Below, in pieces: positions 53,958 to 64,000 of a DNA stretch of 64,000 nt. The position numbers and the translations under genes are program-made. The notes beneath the pieces are model-generated. The model was not told the DNA's origin. It worked only from the letters and a program-made list of their open reading frames with translations, and ran no database searches. Numbering within the stretch: position 1 is the stretch's first letter; each line of letters opens with the position of its first letter. This DNA comes from JAWKRB01 sp041389885 (lineage in GTDB: Bacteria > Myxococcota_A > Polyangia > Polyangiales > Ga0077539), in the NCBI GenBank assembly GCA_041389885.1, contig JAWKRB010000008.1, positions 124,001 through 188,000 of the forward strand. Direction: 5' to 3'.

Positions 53958-55730
53958 ATGGCAGGGCAACCCATGATGCGCCGTGGCGTCGTCCTCGTGG
54001 CCGCGATGGCCCTGCCGCTCCTGAGCACGGCGCAGGAGCCGTCCGCGCGGCTGCACCGCAACCTGCCGGCGAGCTACCCCTTCGAGGCGCTGCCGCGGGG
54101 CGTGGTGGTCCCGCCGATGAACCGCGACGACCTCCGTCAGGCGAGCGCCGACACGTCGTGGCGCGAGTCGCGGCGGCCCGGCGACGAGATCCTTCGACCC
54201 CGCGAGGCGTGGACCTCGGCCACCCGCGAGCTCGACGCCAACACCCGCTCCCCCGCCGGCGCGCGGCTGAGCTACCGGGAGGTCTTCGCGCCCTCGGTCT
54301 CCCCCTTCAAGCGCACGCAGGCCTTCGACGCCGTCGACAGCCGGGGCCGGCTCTTCGTGCGCAACCCCCTGCTCCGCCCCCTCTCCGTGGGCCCCGGCGC
54401 GGCGCGGGGCGAGGGCCGGACGCAGCGCTTCACCGGCGACGTGAACCTCGAGGTCTCTCCCGAGCGTCCGACGCCGCTCCCGTCGGTCGCGGGCGAGAGC
54501 GTCGTCGTGGGCTACCGCACCACGCCGCAGGTGAGCGTGGCCTTCTTTCAAGACTCCGCGGGCAACCTCTTCGTGCGCGGCGAGCGCGTCGCGACGGTTC
54601 GTCTGACCTGGGTGCTCGAGGCCCCCGAGGGCAGCTTCGTGCCGACGGCGATCCCGGCGGTCCCGGTCGAGCAGGTGGCGACGCGGCTGGGCGTGGCGGC
54701 GCCGACCGCGCCGGCCTTTCTTCGCGCCGACGCCCCCGCGGTGCTCAGGCACTTCGAGGTCGGCCCGGAGCGGAGCCTCGACGTCGTGCTCGACCGGCTC
54801 ACCGCGCGCTTCCGCGCGTTTCGAGACGCCGACCTCCCCGCGCCGCCCAGCGGGTCGCTCTTTCGCGCTCTGGCCACGGGGGGCGTGGGGGCGTGCCGTC
54901 ACCGAGCCTACGCCTTCGCGCTCACCCTCATGGCCCTCGGCGTGCCCGCGCGCTTCGTGGGCAACGAGGCGCACGCGTGGGTCGAGGTGCAGATCCCCGG
55001 CAACGGCTGGACCCGCATCGACCTCGGCGGCTGGGACGTGCCCCTGCAGGAGCAGGGCCATGGCGGCGCCGAGCCCTTCGTGCCCGAGCGCGCCGACCCC
55101 TTTCCCCGCCCGCCCGAGTACGCCAACGGATACTCCACCCGAGGCGCGTCCCCCTCGCCCGGGCCGCGCGCCGCCGCGCCCGCGCCGGAGCCCGTCGCCG
55201 AGGCCCCCGGCGAGCCCGCCGCGTCCCCCTCGCCCGGCGCTCGCGTCGCGGCCTCGGGGGCGGCTCCCTCGCGGCCGGGCGGTCCGCCCGAGGCCACGGC
55301 GAGCGCGGCGGTCCCCGGGGCCGACGACCTGAGCGCCCCGGCCCGCCCCCGCGGCGCGCCAGGCGAGACCGAGGCGCCCACGCGCTCTCGCACCACGCTG
55401 CGTCTCGAGGAGGTCTCGCCCGTGGCGGGCGGGGCGCCGAGCGCGGGCTTCGTCCGCGGCACCCTGGTGCGCTGCGTGGGCGAGGCGCTCGACGACGAGC
55501 TGCGGCCCATCGCCGACCTCTCGGTGCAGGTCGAGCTCCTGCGCGACGGCGTCGCCGTGCAGGTCGACCGCGGCGCGCGACGCAGCGGCAACCTCGGGAG
55601 CACCGCGACCGGTCCCGACGGTCGCTTCGAGGCGCGGGTGCTGCTCCCCGTGGAGCTCGGCGCGGGCTCGTACGAGCTGCGCGTGCGCACGCCCGGAGAC
55701 GCGCGGCACCTCCCCGCCCGCAGCGAGTGA
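53958..55730 (+). CDS. Secreted transglutaminase-like protein
   Basis: The 590-residue protein has an N-terminal signal peptide (VVLVAAMALPLLSTAQ) and a transglutaminase-core domain at about 270-360 with the Cys-His-Asp triad C313 (GACRHRAYAF), H339 (NEAHAWVEVQ) and D355 (TRIDLGGWD). A long Pro/Ala/Ser linker (about 395-470) and a C-terminal beta domain with VSPVAGGAPSAGFVRGTL follow. Transglutaminase-fold enzymes of bacteria are usually cysteine proteases or amidases. The start may also be ATG 53973. It is divergent from rseP; the stop lies 6 bases from the convergent MetAP stop. Confidence 0.85.
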   Translation: MAGQPMMRRGVVLVAAMALPLLSTAQEPSARLHRNLPASYPFEALPRGVVVPPMNRDDLRQASADTSWRESRRPGDEILRPREAWTSATRELDANTRSPAGARLSYREVFAPSVSPFKRTQAFDAVDSRGRLFVRNPLLRPLSVGPGAARGEGRTQRFTGDVNLEVSPERPTPLPSVAGESVVVGYRTTPQVSVAFFQDSAGNLFVRGERVATVRLTWVLEAPEGSFVPTAIPAVPVEQVATRLGVAAPTAPAFLRADAPAVLRHFEVGPERSLDVVLDRLTARFRAFRDADLPAPPSGSLFRALATGGVGACRHRAYAFALTLMALGVPARFVGNEAHAWVEVQIPGNGWTRIDLGGWDVPLQEQGHGGAEPFVPERADPFPRPPEYANGYSTRGASPSPGPRAAAPAPEPVAEAPGEPAASPSPGARVAASGAAPSRPGGPPEATASAAVPGADDLSAPARPRGAPGETEAPTRSRTTLRLEEVSPVAGGAPSAGFVRGTLVRCVGEALDDELRPIADLSVQVELLRDGVAVQVDRGARRSGNLGSTATGPDGRFEARVLLPVELGAGSYELRVRTPGDARHLPARSE

Positions 55731-55736
55731 GCGCGC

Positions 55737-56489
55737 TCACGGCGCGGTGAGCACCTCGACCCCCTCTCGGGTGACCCGCACCGTGTGCTCGAACTGCGCC
55801 GACCAGCGCCCGTCGACCGTGACCACGGTCCATCCGTCCGGCAGCACGCGCACCTCCGGCGAGCCCAGGTTGATCATCGGCTCCACCGTGAGGACCATCC
55901 CCTCGCGCAGCCGCGGGCCCGCGCCGCGCGTCCCGGTGTGGGGCACGTGGGGCGGCGCGTGCATCACCCGACCGATCCCGTGCCCGCCGTACTCCCGCAC
56001 CACGGAGCAGCCCGCCGCCGTCGCGACCTCGAGCACCGCCGCGCCGATGTCTCCCAGCCTCGCGCCGTCGCGAATCACCGCGACGCCCGCGTCGCGGCAG
56101 CGCCGCGCGGTCTCGACGAGGCGCGCGGCCTCGTCCGACACCTCGCCCACGAGGAGCGTCGCCGACGTGTCGCCGTGAAATCCGCCGAGCTCCGTGGTGA
56201 CGTCGACGTTCACGATGTCGCCCTCGCGCAGCCGCACAGACGGCGAGGGGACCCCGTGGCACACCACCTCGTTGCGCGACGTGCACACGGCGGCGGGGAA
56301 GCCGCGGTACCCGAGCTGGCTCGGCCGACCGCCCCGGCGCGCGGTGTCGTCGCGCACCCAGCGGTCGATGTCGGCGGTGGTGACCCCGGGCCGCACGCGC
56401 CCCGCGACGTGCAGGAGCGTCTGTGCCGCAGCGCGTCCTGCGCGTCGGAGGGCGTCGAGGTCGCTCCCGTGAAAGCGTTCGATGAGCAT
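55737..56489 (-). CDS. map: Methionine aminopeptidase type I
   Basis: MetAP removes the initiator Met from nascent proteins. The 250-residue protein has the standard type I fold. Metal ligands are in VDVTTELGGFHGDTS (two Asp), GGHGIGRVMH (His), EPMI (Glu) and QFEHTV (Glu), and AVCTSRNEVVCHGVPSP is the family signature. The MLIERFHGSDLDALRRAGRA start is typical. Some genomes carry several map copies; the other copy is not in this window. It diverges from the short LysR-like gene at 56589. Confidence 0.94.
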   Translation of the reverse strand: MLIERFHGSDLDALRRAGRAAAQTLLHVAGRVRPGVTTADIDRWVRDDTARRGGRPSQLGYRGFPAAVCTSRNEVVCHGVPSPSVRLREGDIVNVDVTTELGGFHGDTSATLLVGEVSDEAARLVETARRCRDAGVAVIRDGARLGDIGAAVLEVATAAGCSVVREYGGHGIGRVMHAPPHVPHTGTRGAGPRLREGMVLTVEPMINLGSPEVRVLPDGWTVVTVDGRWSAQFEHTVRVTREGVEVLTAP

Positions 56490-56588
56490 GGGAGCGGGTG
56501 TCGCAGAGCCGGCGGCCCGCGATCCAATACCGCTTGGGTATGGCGCCTCGGCCGCCGCGCGCGGCGGGTGTAGGCTCGGGGTCGCACG

Positions 56589-56855
56589 ATGAGCCTCACG
56601 CAGCTTCGATCGTTCGTCGCCGTCGCCGAAGAGGGCAACGTCACCCGCGCCGCGCTCCGGCTGCACATCTCGCAGCCGCCGCTCACGCGGCAGATCCGCG
56701 CGCTCGAGGACGAGCTCGGCACCGCGCTCTTCGCGCGCACCCCGCGCGGCGTCGAGCTGCTCCCGCCGGGCGCCGAGCTGCTCGCGCACGCGCGGGAGAT
56801 CTTGCGACGCGTGGACCTCGCCGCCGCGGCGGTGCGCGCGCCCCGCGGAGGCTGA
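56589..56855 (+). pseudogene. LysR helix-turn-helix domain only, truncated regulator
   Basis: The 88-residue product is an intact LysR N-terminus (MSLTQLRSFVAVAEEGNVTR, then ISQPPLTRQIRALEDELGTALF), but it stops at residue 88, where a normal LysR would continue into a 200-residue effector domain. The bases right after the stop belong to the end of the convergent cytochrome gene, so the effector part has been lost. It could still be a DNA-binding-only protein. The start ATG is typical of LysR; the remnant status is the main uncertainty. Confidence 0.75.
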
Positions 56856-56856
56856 C

Positions 56857-57732
56857 TCAGGGGGCGCGCGCGAGGCCGAAGAGCCGTCCGTGCGGCGCCT
56901 CGCGGTGGCACCCCATGCACGACGCGACGCGCCCCGCGGCGGTGACCTCACCGCGGGGGTTCACCGTCGCGTAGGTCCATCCCTCGTCGCTCTCCTCGCG
57001 CGGCGCGCCGCGCATCATCACGTAGAGCCCCGCGAACTCGCCGGGCTCGTACACCCGCCCGTCCGCCCCGCGGGCCGACTGCGGCTCCCCCCCGGCCTCC
57101 ACCGCGTCGGCGGCTCGGATCTCCCTCGGGATCCACGCCTCCTTCACGACCACCTGTCCCTCGACGTCGCGGTGGGTGAGGTAGGCCTCGCGGTCGCGCG
57201 CGTAGAGGTAGTACAGCTTGCGGCCGTGGGGCGCGGCGGAGAGGTCGAGGTCTGCGCGGGGGTGGCTGCCCGGCGGCAGACGGCAGAGAAAGGGCGCCCA
57301 GCGCTGGAGGTCGTCGACGCGCCCCCAGCGGAGGTAGCGCTCCGCCACCCGGGGTGCGCGGTCGCGCGCGGGCCCGTCCGAGAGGGCGACGCTCGCGTCT
57401 TGCAGCCCGGCGCCCGCGGCGTCGTCGAGCTCGGCGCACCCCGACCCCGACTGCCCCCAGAGCCACGGGCGCGCGCGCAGCTCGTCCACCGAGAGCGCGC
57501 CGCCGCCCTCGCGAGACCACCGAAGCCCCACCCGCCCCGTCGCGCCCGCGCAGCCCTGCAGCCGCGCGAAGAGCGTCGGGAGCGCCGTCGCCGGGGGCTC
57601 GCCCAGGGGCGGGACCGTGACCGACGCCGCCGTGGGCGCGGCGGCGGAGGAGGTGGAGGAGGAGGGCGCGGGATGTGTCGTCGCGTGACATCCCGCGGCG
57701 GCGAGCAGCAGCGGCAAGAGGTGTGTTCGCAT
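56857..57732 (-). CDS. Cytochrome P460-like lipoprotein with CxxCH haem site
   Basis: The 291-residue lipoprotein (lipobox LAAAGC, Cys15) has a Ser/Thr/Ala linker and a domain resembling cytochrome P460. KLYYLYARDREAYLT, GQVVVKEAWIP and ESDEGWTYATVNPRGEVT match that family, and the c-type haem motif CMGCH lies at 272-276, near the end. P460 proteins oxidise hydroxylamine or act in redox stress; the substrate here is unknown. Lipid anchoring suggests outer- or inner-membrane surface location. Its 3' end meets the LysR remnant tail to tail. Confidence 0.85.
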   Translation of the reverse strand: MRTHLLPLLLAAAGCHATTHPAPSSSTSSAAAPTAASVTVPPLGEPPATALPTLFARLQGCAGATGRVGLRWSREGGGALSVDELRARPWLWGQSGSGCAELDDAAGAGLQDASVALSDGPARDRAPRVAERYLRWGRVDDLQRWAPFLCRLPPGSHPRADLDLSAAPHGRKLYYLYARDREAYLTHRDVEGQVVVKEAWIPREIRAADAVEAGGEPQSARGADGRVYEPGEFAGLYVMMRGAPREESDEGWTYATVNPRGEVTAAGRVASCMGCHREAPHGRLFGLARAP

Positions 57733-57779
57733 CGGGGCGGTTCGACGGCTCAGCGCGCCGTCGGGTCTTCGGCGCGTCG

Positions 57780-58646
57780 TTATCGCCCGAGGAGCCCCTG
57801 GAGCACGGTCTCGAGCTCGACCTCGCCGCGCACGCGGCGGTGCCCGCCCTCGAAGGCCACGCGGCCCTGGATGATCCCGTCGGTCATCTCGCGGTAGAGC
57901 TCGGCGACGTCGGCGGGGAGGCCGAAGCCCGTGAGCGTGGGCACCATCGCGTCGAGGGGGAACGGCTGCGCCTTCACCTCGCGTCCCGTGAGCGCCGAGA
58001 GCCGCGCCGCGGCGTCGTTCATGCTGTAGGCCCTCGCGGCCGAGAGCTCGATCACGTCGAAGCCCTGCGCGCCCTCGCGCAGCGCCCGCGCGGCGACGAG
58101 GCCGATGTCGCGCGTCGCGATCATCTCGATGGCCAGGTCGGCGGGGGTGAAGCACGGGAGGATCCCCTGCTCGAGCATCCCGAGGGAGCCGCCGAGGTTC
58201 TCCATGAAGTACGCCGCGCGAATCGCCGTGGTGCGCGTGCCCTTGAGCGCGCGGAGCCCCTCCTCGACGGGGTGGAGCCCCGCGATGGGCCCGGTGCCCG
58301 ACGCGTGCTGCGCGCCCACCGACGAGAGCAGCGCGACGTGGCCGACGCCGGCGCGCCCCACGGCCTCGACGATCGCCGCGCCGGTGCGCTTCTGGTACGC
58401 GCGAAAGTCACCCGTGGTGAGGTTCGGCGGCAGCAGGAGGTACGCGCCCGCCGCGCCCGCCAGCGCCGCGGAGAGGGCCGCGACGTCACCGAGGTCGGCC
58501 ACGGCCACCTCGGCGCCCTTCGCCGCCCAGGCCGCGCCCTTGGCGGCGTCGCGCACGACCACTCGCACCCTCTCGCCCGCGTCGAGCAGCGCCTGCGCCG
58601 CGACCTTGCCCGTGTTGCCCGTCACTCCCGCGATCACATAGGTCAT
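57780..58646 (-). CDS. NmrA-type NAD(P)-binding SDR reductase
   Basis: The 288-residue protein has the Rossmann motif MTYVIAGVTGNTGKVAAQAL (GxxGxxG) and segments such as VRVVVRDAAKGAAW and HVALLSSVGAQHASG of the NmrA/QOR2 (atypical SDR) group, which bind NAD(P) and often act as reductases or redox sensors. It lacks a canonical YxxxK. ATG 58646 has AGGAG 9 bases upstream. The divergent neighbour is a LysR-type regulator, the usual setup for a regulated reductase, but that regulator is frameshifted. Confidence 0.87.
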   Translation of the reverse strand: MTYVIAGVTGNTGKVAAQALLDAGERVRVVVRDAAKGAAWAAKGAEVAVADLGDVAALSAALAGAAGAYLLLPPNLTTGDFRAYQKRTGAAIVEAVGRAGVGHVALLSSVGAQHASGTGPIAGLHPVEEGLRALKGTRTTAIRAAYFMENLGGSLGMLEQGILPCFTPADLAIEMIATRDIGLVAARALREGAQGFDVIELSAARAYSMNDAAARLSALTGREVKAQPFPLDAMVPTLTGFGLPADVAELYREMTDGIIQGRVAFEGGHRRVRGEVELETVLQGLLGR

Positions 58647-58740
58647 CGTCTCGTCTCCTGTTCGCGACGCCCTGGCGTCGTCGAGACAGAAGCTGCGCCC
58701 GCGGTCGTCATCTGTACAGCGCATCACGTTCCCGTTCATC

Positions 58741-59681
58741 ATGCACGGGATGCATCTACGCGAGCTCGACCTCAACCTGCTGCCCGTGCTGGACGCGCTG
58801 CTGCGCGAGCGCCACCTCACCCGCGCCGCGCGGGGCCTGGGGCTGTCGCAGTCGGCCGCGAGCCACGCGCTGCAGCGGCTGCGGCGGGCCCTCGGCGACC
58901 CGCTGTTCGTGCGGTCGCCGTCGGGGCTGATCCTTCACCGAGGCGCGCGCTGGCCCTCGAGGCGCCCCTGCGCGTCGCCCTCGCGTCGCTCGGCGAGAGC
59001 CTCGCGCCCGAGGCCCCCTTCGACCCCGCGACGTCGCGGCGGACCTTCTCCCTCGCCACCGCCGACTACGGCGCCTACGTGATCCTCCCCGCGCTGATGG
59101 AGCGCCTCGCGCGGGAGGCGCCCGGGGTGGACCTCTGGGTGCGCCCCGTCTCCGACGCGCCCTCGGAGCAGCTCGCGCGGGGCGAGGTCGACGCCGTGCT
59201 CTCGCCGCTCCCCGGGGAGGTGCCCGCGGCGATTCACGCGCGCAAGCTCTTCGACGAGCGCTTCGTGGGCATCGCGCGCCAGGGTCACCCCGGCCTCCGC
59301 CGCGGCGCCATGGACCTCGACGCCTGGAGCGCCGCCGCGCACGTCTTCATCGCCCCGCGCGGCAGGCCCGGGGGGGTGGTCGACACGGCCCTGGCGAGGG
59401 TCGGCCGCACGCGCCGCGTCGCGCTCGGCGTACCGCAGTTCCTCGTCGCGCCGCACGTGGTCTCGCGCACCGACCTCGTGGGCGTGCTCGGGGCGCGGCT
59501 CGCGGAGGCCCTCGCCGAGACGCTCCCGCTGCGGCTCTTCGCGCCGCCGGTGGCGCTGCCGACCTTCTCGATCCACCTCATCTGGCACGCGAGGGCGCAC
59601 CGCGACCCCGCGCAGCGTTGGTTTCGCGAGGCGGTGCGCGAGTGCGCCAGGCTCTCCCGGCCGCGCGCCGCGAGGGGGTGA
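58741..59681 (+). pseudogene. LysR-type regulator interrupted by a single frameshift
   Basis: The N-terminal helix-turn-helix reads in frame from ATG 58741 or 58750 (MHLRELDLNLLPVLDAL, then LSQSAASHALQRLRRALGDP). At about 58935-58940 the frame shifts by one base: the family-typical join GLILTPRRALALEAPL needs one additional base near CTTCACCG. The effector domain then continues in the next frame to 59681 (TFSLATADYGAYVILP, then HVFIAPRGRPG). With the shift corrected the protein would be about 313 residues, a normal LysR length. A sequencing slip or real inactivation are both possible. It diverges from the NmrA-type gene. Confidence 0.85.
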
Positions 59682-59682
59682 T

Positions 59683-62355
<2,673 letters not shown>

Positions 62356-62367
62356 GCGCGTGAGGCG

Positions 62368-62397
62368 TTGACACGAGCGGGCCTTTCTCGCGTAGCT
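62368..62397 (+). promoter_or_regulatory. Possible promoter before the GH5 gene
   Basis: TTGACA at 62368-62373 lies about 30 bases ahead of ATG 62404, with a weak GTAGCT-like element near 62392-62397 in the minus-10 position. The minus-35 match is exact, the minus-10 is poor. Confidence 0.3.
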
Positions 62398-62403
62398 CCG
62401 CGG

Positions 62404-63906
62404 ATGCGCCCGGTCCTCCTGCTCCTCGCGTGCCTCGCGGCGTGCGAGTCGACTCGCCCCCCCCCCCACCAGCCGGCCGACGCCCCCCCGCGCGCCGCGA
62501 CCGACGCCGCCCTCGACGCGCCCGCGCTCCCCGCGAGGTGCGGCGAGCCCGCGGGCCCCTTCGCGCCCCTGAGCACCCGCTGCGGCAACTTCGTCGACGG
62601 GCAGGGACGCTCGGTGGTGCTCTTCGGGGTCAACGCCCGCGTCGAGGGGGTCTTCGACGTCGACCTCGGGCCGGGGCGGGTGCCCCTGGAGCCCATTCCG
62701 CCCTTCACCCTCGACGACGCGCGGCGGATGCGCGCCGCGGGCTTCAACGCCCTCCGCCTCCCGCTGCAGTGGTCGGGGCTCGAGCCCACCGAGACCGGCG
62801 GGGTACGCCCCTCGTACCTCGACCGCGTCGCCGCGGTCGTCGAGCTCTGCCGCCAGGCCGAGCTGGGCGTGCTCCTCGACCTCCACCAGGACGCCTACAG
62901 CAAGGAGATCGGCGAAGACGGCGCGCCCCTCTGGGCCATCGTCCCGGCCCCCGACATGCTGCTCGAGGGGCCCCTCAACGACCTCGCCGCCCGGCGCTTC
63001 TCGGCGCAGGTCGCCAGGGCCTTCGCGACCTTCTTCGGCGACGGCGCCGACGGAGAGCGCCTGCGCGGGCGCTACGCGCAGATGGCCGCCGCGCTCGCCG
63101 CGCGGTTTCGCGGCGACCGGACGGTGATCGGCCTCGAGGTCTTCAACGAGCCGGTGGCCTCTGACGCGCAGGTGCGTCGCCTCAATCTCCTTGTCGCGCA
63201 AGCGATTCGTGCGGCCGACAGCGAGCGCCTGGTGTTCTTCGAGCCCGACGTGACCAGCCGGCAGGTGCTCGATCGCTCGCCGCGTCCGAGCGCGCCCTTC
63301 GCCGTCGCGGGCGGGGTGTACGCGCCGCACACGTACCCCCTGTCGTTCACGGGCACCGACGCGCAGCGCATGGGCTTCACCGCCGAGACGCTGGTGCCTT
63401 CGGTGCGCAGCGCGCGCGAGGAGGCGGGGCTCTGGGGCGTTCCCCTCGCGGTGACCGAGTGGGGCTATGACCCCCGCGGGATTCGCGCGGAGGCGTACTA
63501 CGACGCCATGATGAGCGCGCAGGGGCGCTACGGCGCGAGCTCGTTTCTGTGGCTCTGGAAGGAGCAGTCGCAGGACAGCTGGGGCCTCCACGCCTGGGAC
63601 GCCCCCTCGCGCAGCTGGACCGAGCGCGCCGAGGTGTTCCGCTGGGTCGCCCGTCCCCGCCCCGTCGCCGTGGCCGGCGACCTCGAGTCGTGGTCGTGGG
63701 ACCCGTCGGCGCGCGCGCTCACCGTGCGCTACGCGCCGCGGCCCGAGGTCACCGCGCCCCACGAGCTCTGGCTCCCCGCCGCCCTCGGCGCGTGGACCCT
63801 CCGCTGCGACGGCGCGACCGGGGCGGCGTACGAGGCCAGCGCCAACGTCGGCCGCGTGCGATGCGCCGCCGACGCCACGAGCGTCACCGCGCAGCTCGCG
63901 CCCTGA
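62404..63906 (+). CDS. Glycoside hydrolase family 5-like lipoprotein
   Basis: The 500-residue lipoprotein (lipobox LAAC, Cys14) has a short DAPPRAATDA linker and a (beta/alpha)8 barrel of glycoside hydrolase family 5. The acid/base is E249 in EVFNEPV and the nucleophile is E352 in AVTEWGYDP. VLFGVNARVEGVF, NALRLPLQWSGLEP and LLDLHQDAYSKE match the endoglycoceramidase/exo-glucanase branch of GH5. A C-terminal beta domain (about 415-500) is present. Cell-surface hydrolysis of a glucan or glycolipid is likely; the actual substrate is not known. Confidence 0.9.
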   Translation: MRPVLLLLACLAACESTRPPPHQPADAPPRAATDAALDAPALPARCGEPAGPFAPLSTRCGNFVDGQGRSVVLFGVNARVEGVFDVDLGPGRVPLEPIPPFTLDDARRMRAAGFNALRLPLQWSGLEPTETGGVRPSYLDRVAAVVELCRQAELGVLLDLHQDAYSKEIGEDGAPLWAIVPAPDMLLEGPLNDLAARRFSAQVARAFATFFGDGADGERLRGRYAQMAAALAARFRGDRTVIGLEVFNEPVASDAQVRRLNLLVAQAIRAADSERLVFFEPDVTSRQVLDRSPRPSAPFAVAGGVYAPHTYPLSFTGTDAQRMGFTAETLVPSVRSAREEAGLWGVPLAVTEWGYDPRGIRAEAYYDAMMSAQGRYGASSFLWLWKEQSQDSWGLHAWDAPSRSWTERAEVFRWVARPRPVAVAGDLESWSWDPSARALTVRYAPRPEVTAPHELWLPAALGAWTLRCDGATGAAYEASANVGRVRCAADATSVTAQLAP

Positions 63907-63918
63907 GGCGCGCGCGGG

Positions 63919-64000
63919 TCAGCCCCGCGGCGCGTCGGGGAAGAACAGCGTGAAGCGCGTCTCGCCCGCCTCGCGTTCGTAGCGCGCGGTGCCGCCGTGC
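63919..64000 (-). CDS. C-terminal end of a sensor histidine kinase (partial)
   Basis: Only the last 26 codons are visible. They read HGGTARYEREAGETRFTLFF and end PDAPRG before the stop. The GGxxRYE..TRFTLFFP pattern is the last strand pair of a histidine kinase ATPase domain. The rest of the gene lies beyond the right edge, so the sensing domain is unknown. Confidence 0.7.
   Translation of the reverse strand, partial: HGGTARYEREAGETRFTLFFPDAPRG

Overview
The window is gene-dense chromosomal DNA of very high G+C with strong G/C preference at third codon positions. The gene content points to a myxobacterium-like bacterium (Myxococcota, perhaps Polyangiales). The evidence is many outer-membrane lipoproteins with Asp-Ala-Pro linkers, a MopE-type metal-binding motif, a kinase-like protein with a long repeat-rich linker, an FHA protein, a MerR-TPR fusion, and ECF sigma regulation. 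I see no tRNA, rRNA, CRISPR array, insertion sequence or prophage. The taxonomic call is inference.

Bases 1-11947 hold a divergent type VI secretion (T6SS) locus. tssJ-tssK-tssL-tssM run leftward and build the membrane complex and baseplate link; tssM runs off the left edge. tssE-tssF-tssG-tssH run rightward and encode baseplate parts and the sheath-recycling ATPase ClpV. Sheath, tube, spike and TssA genes are not in the window. tssL reads open throughout but carries two compensating frameshifts.

Bases 12000-25900 hold an isopenicillin-N-synthase-like oxygenase with murB and a beta-lactamase-fold hydrolase; an ECF sigma factor with a membrane partner and a secreted beta-rich protein; a von Willebrand factor A lipoprotein; a TetR regulator with a clear operator facing a VTT-domain membrane protein and a metallo-beta-lactamase-fold hydrolase; a polytopic membrane protein; a B12-binding-type radical SAM protein; and a small membrane protein.

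Bases 25900-39300 hold a MacAB-like export operon (ATPase, FtsX-type permease, HlyD-type adaptor), a lipoprotein with a duplicated unknown domain, an HD hydrolase, a reductase coupled to coaE, and a MerR-TPR regulator. Directly behind that regulator lies a 72-codon gene for a SelW-like (Rdx) selenoprotein. It has CxxU with an in-frame TGA and a bacterial SECIS-type hairpin with a GGUCU loop, and ordinary gene calling would miss it. hflX follows; its conserved N-terminus begins upstream of every ATG, GTG or TTG, apparently at an ATC codon behind a good ribosome binding site.

Bases 39300-56500 hold a cyclopropane-synthase-like methyltransferase, an FHA protein, a GPR1/FUN34/YaaH transporter, an acyl-CoA dehydrogenase divergent from tryptophan 2,3-dioxygenase, a papain-like secreted protein, an ABC-F ATPase, a chlorite-dismutase-family protein, a kinase-like protein with eroded catalytic motifs, RseP, a transglutaminase and a methionine aminopeptidase. 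Bases 56500-64000 hold an HTH-only LysR remnant, a cytochrome P460-like lipoprotein, an NmrA-type reductase divergent from a frameshifted LysR gene, PEP carboxylase, a GH5 lipoprotein, and the tail of a sensor kinase.
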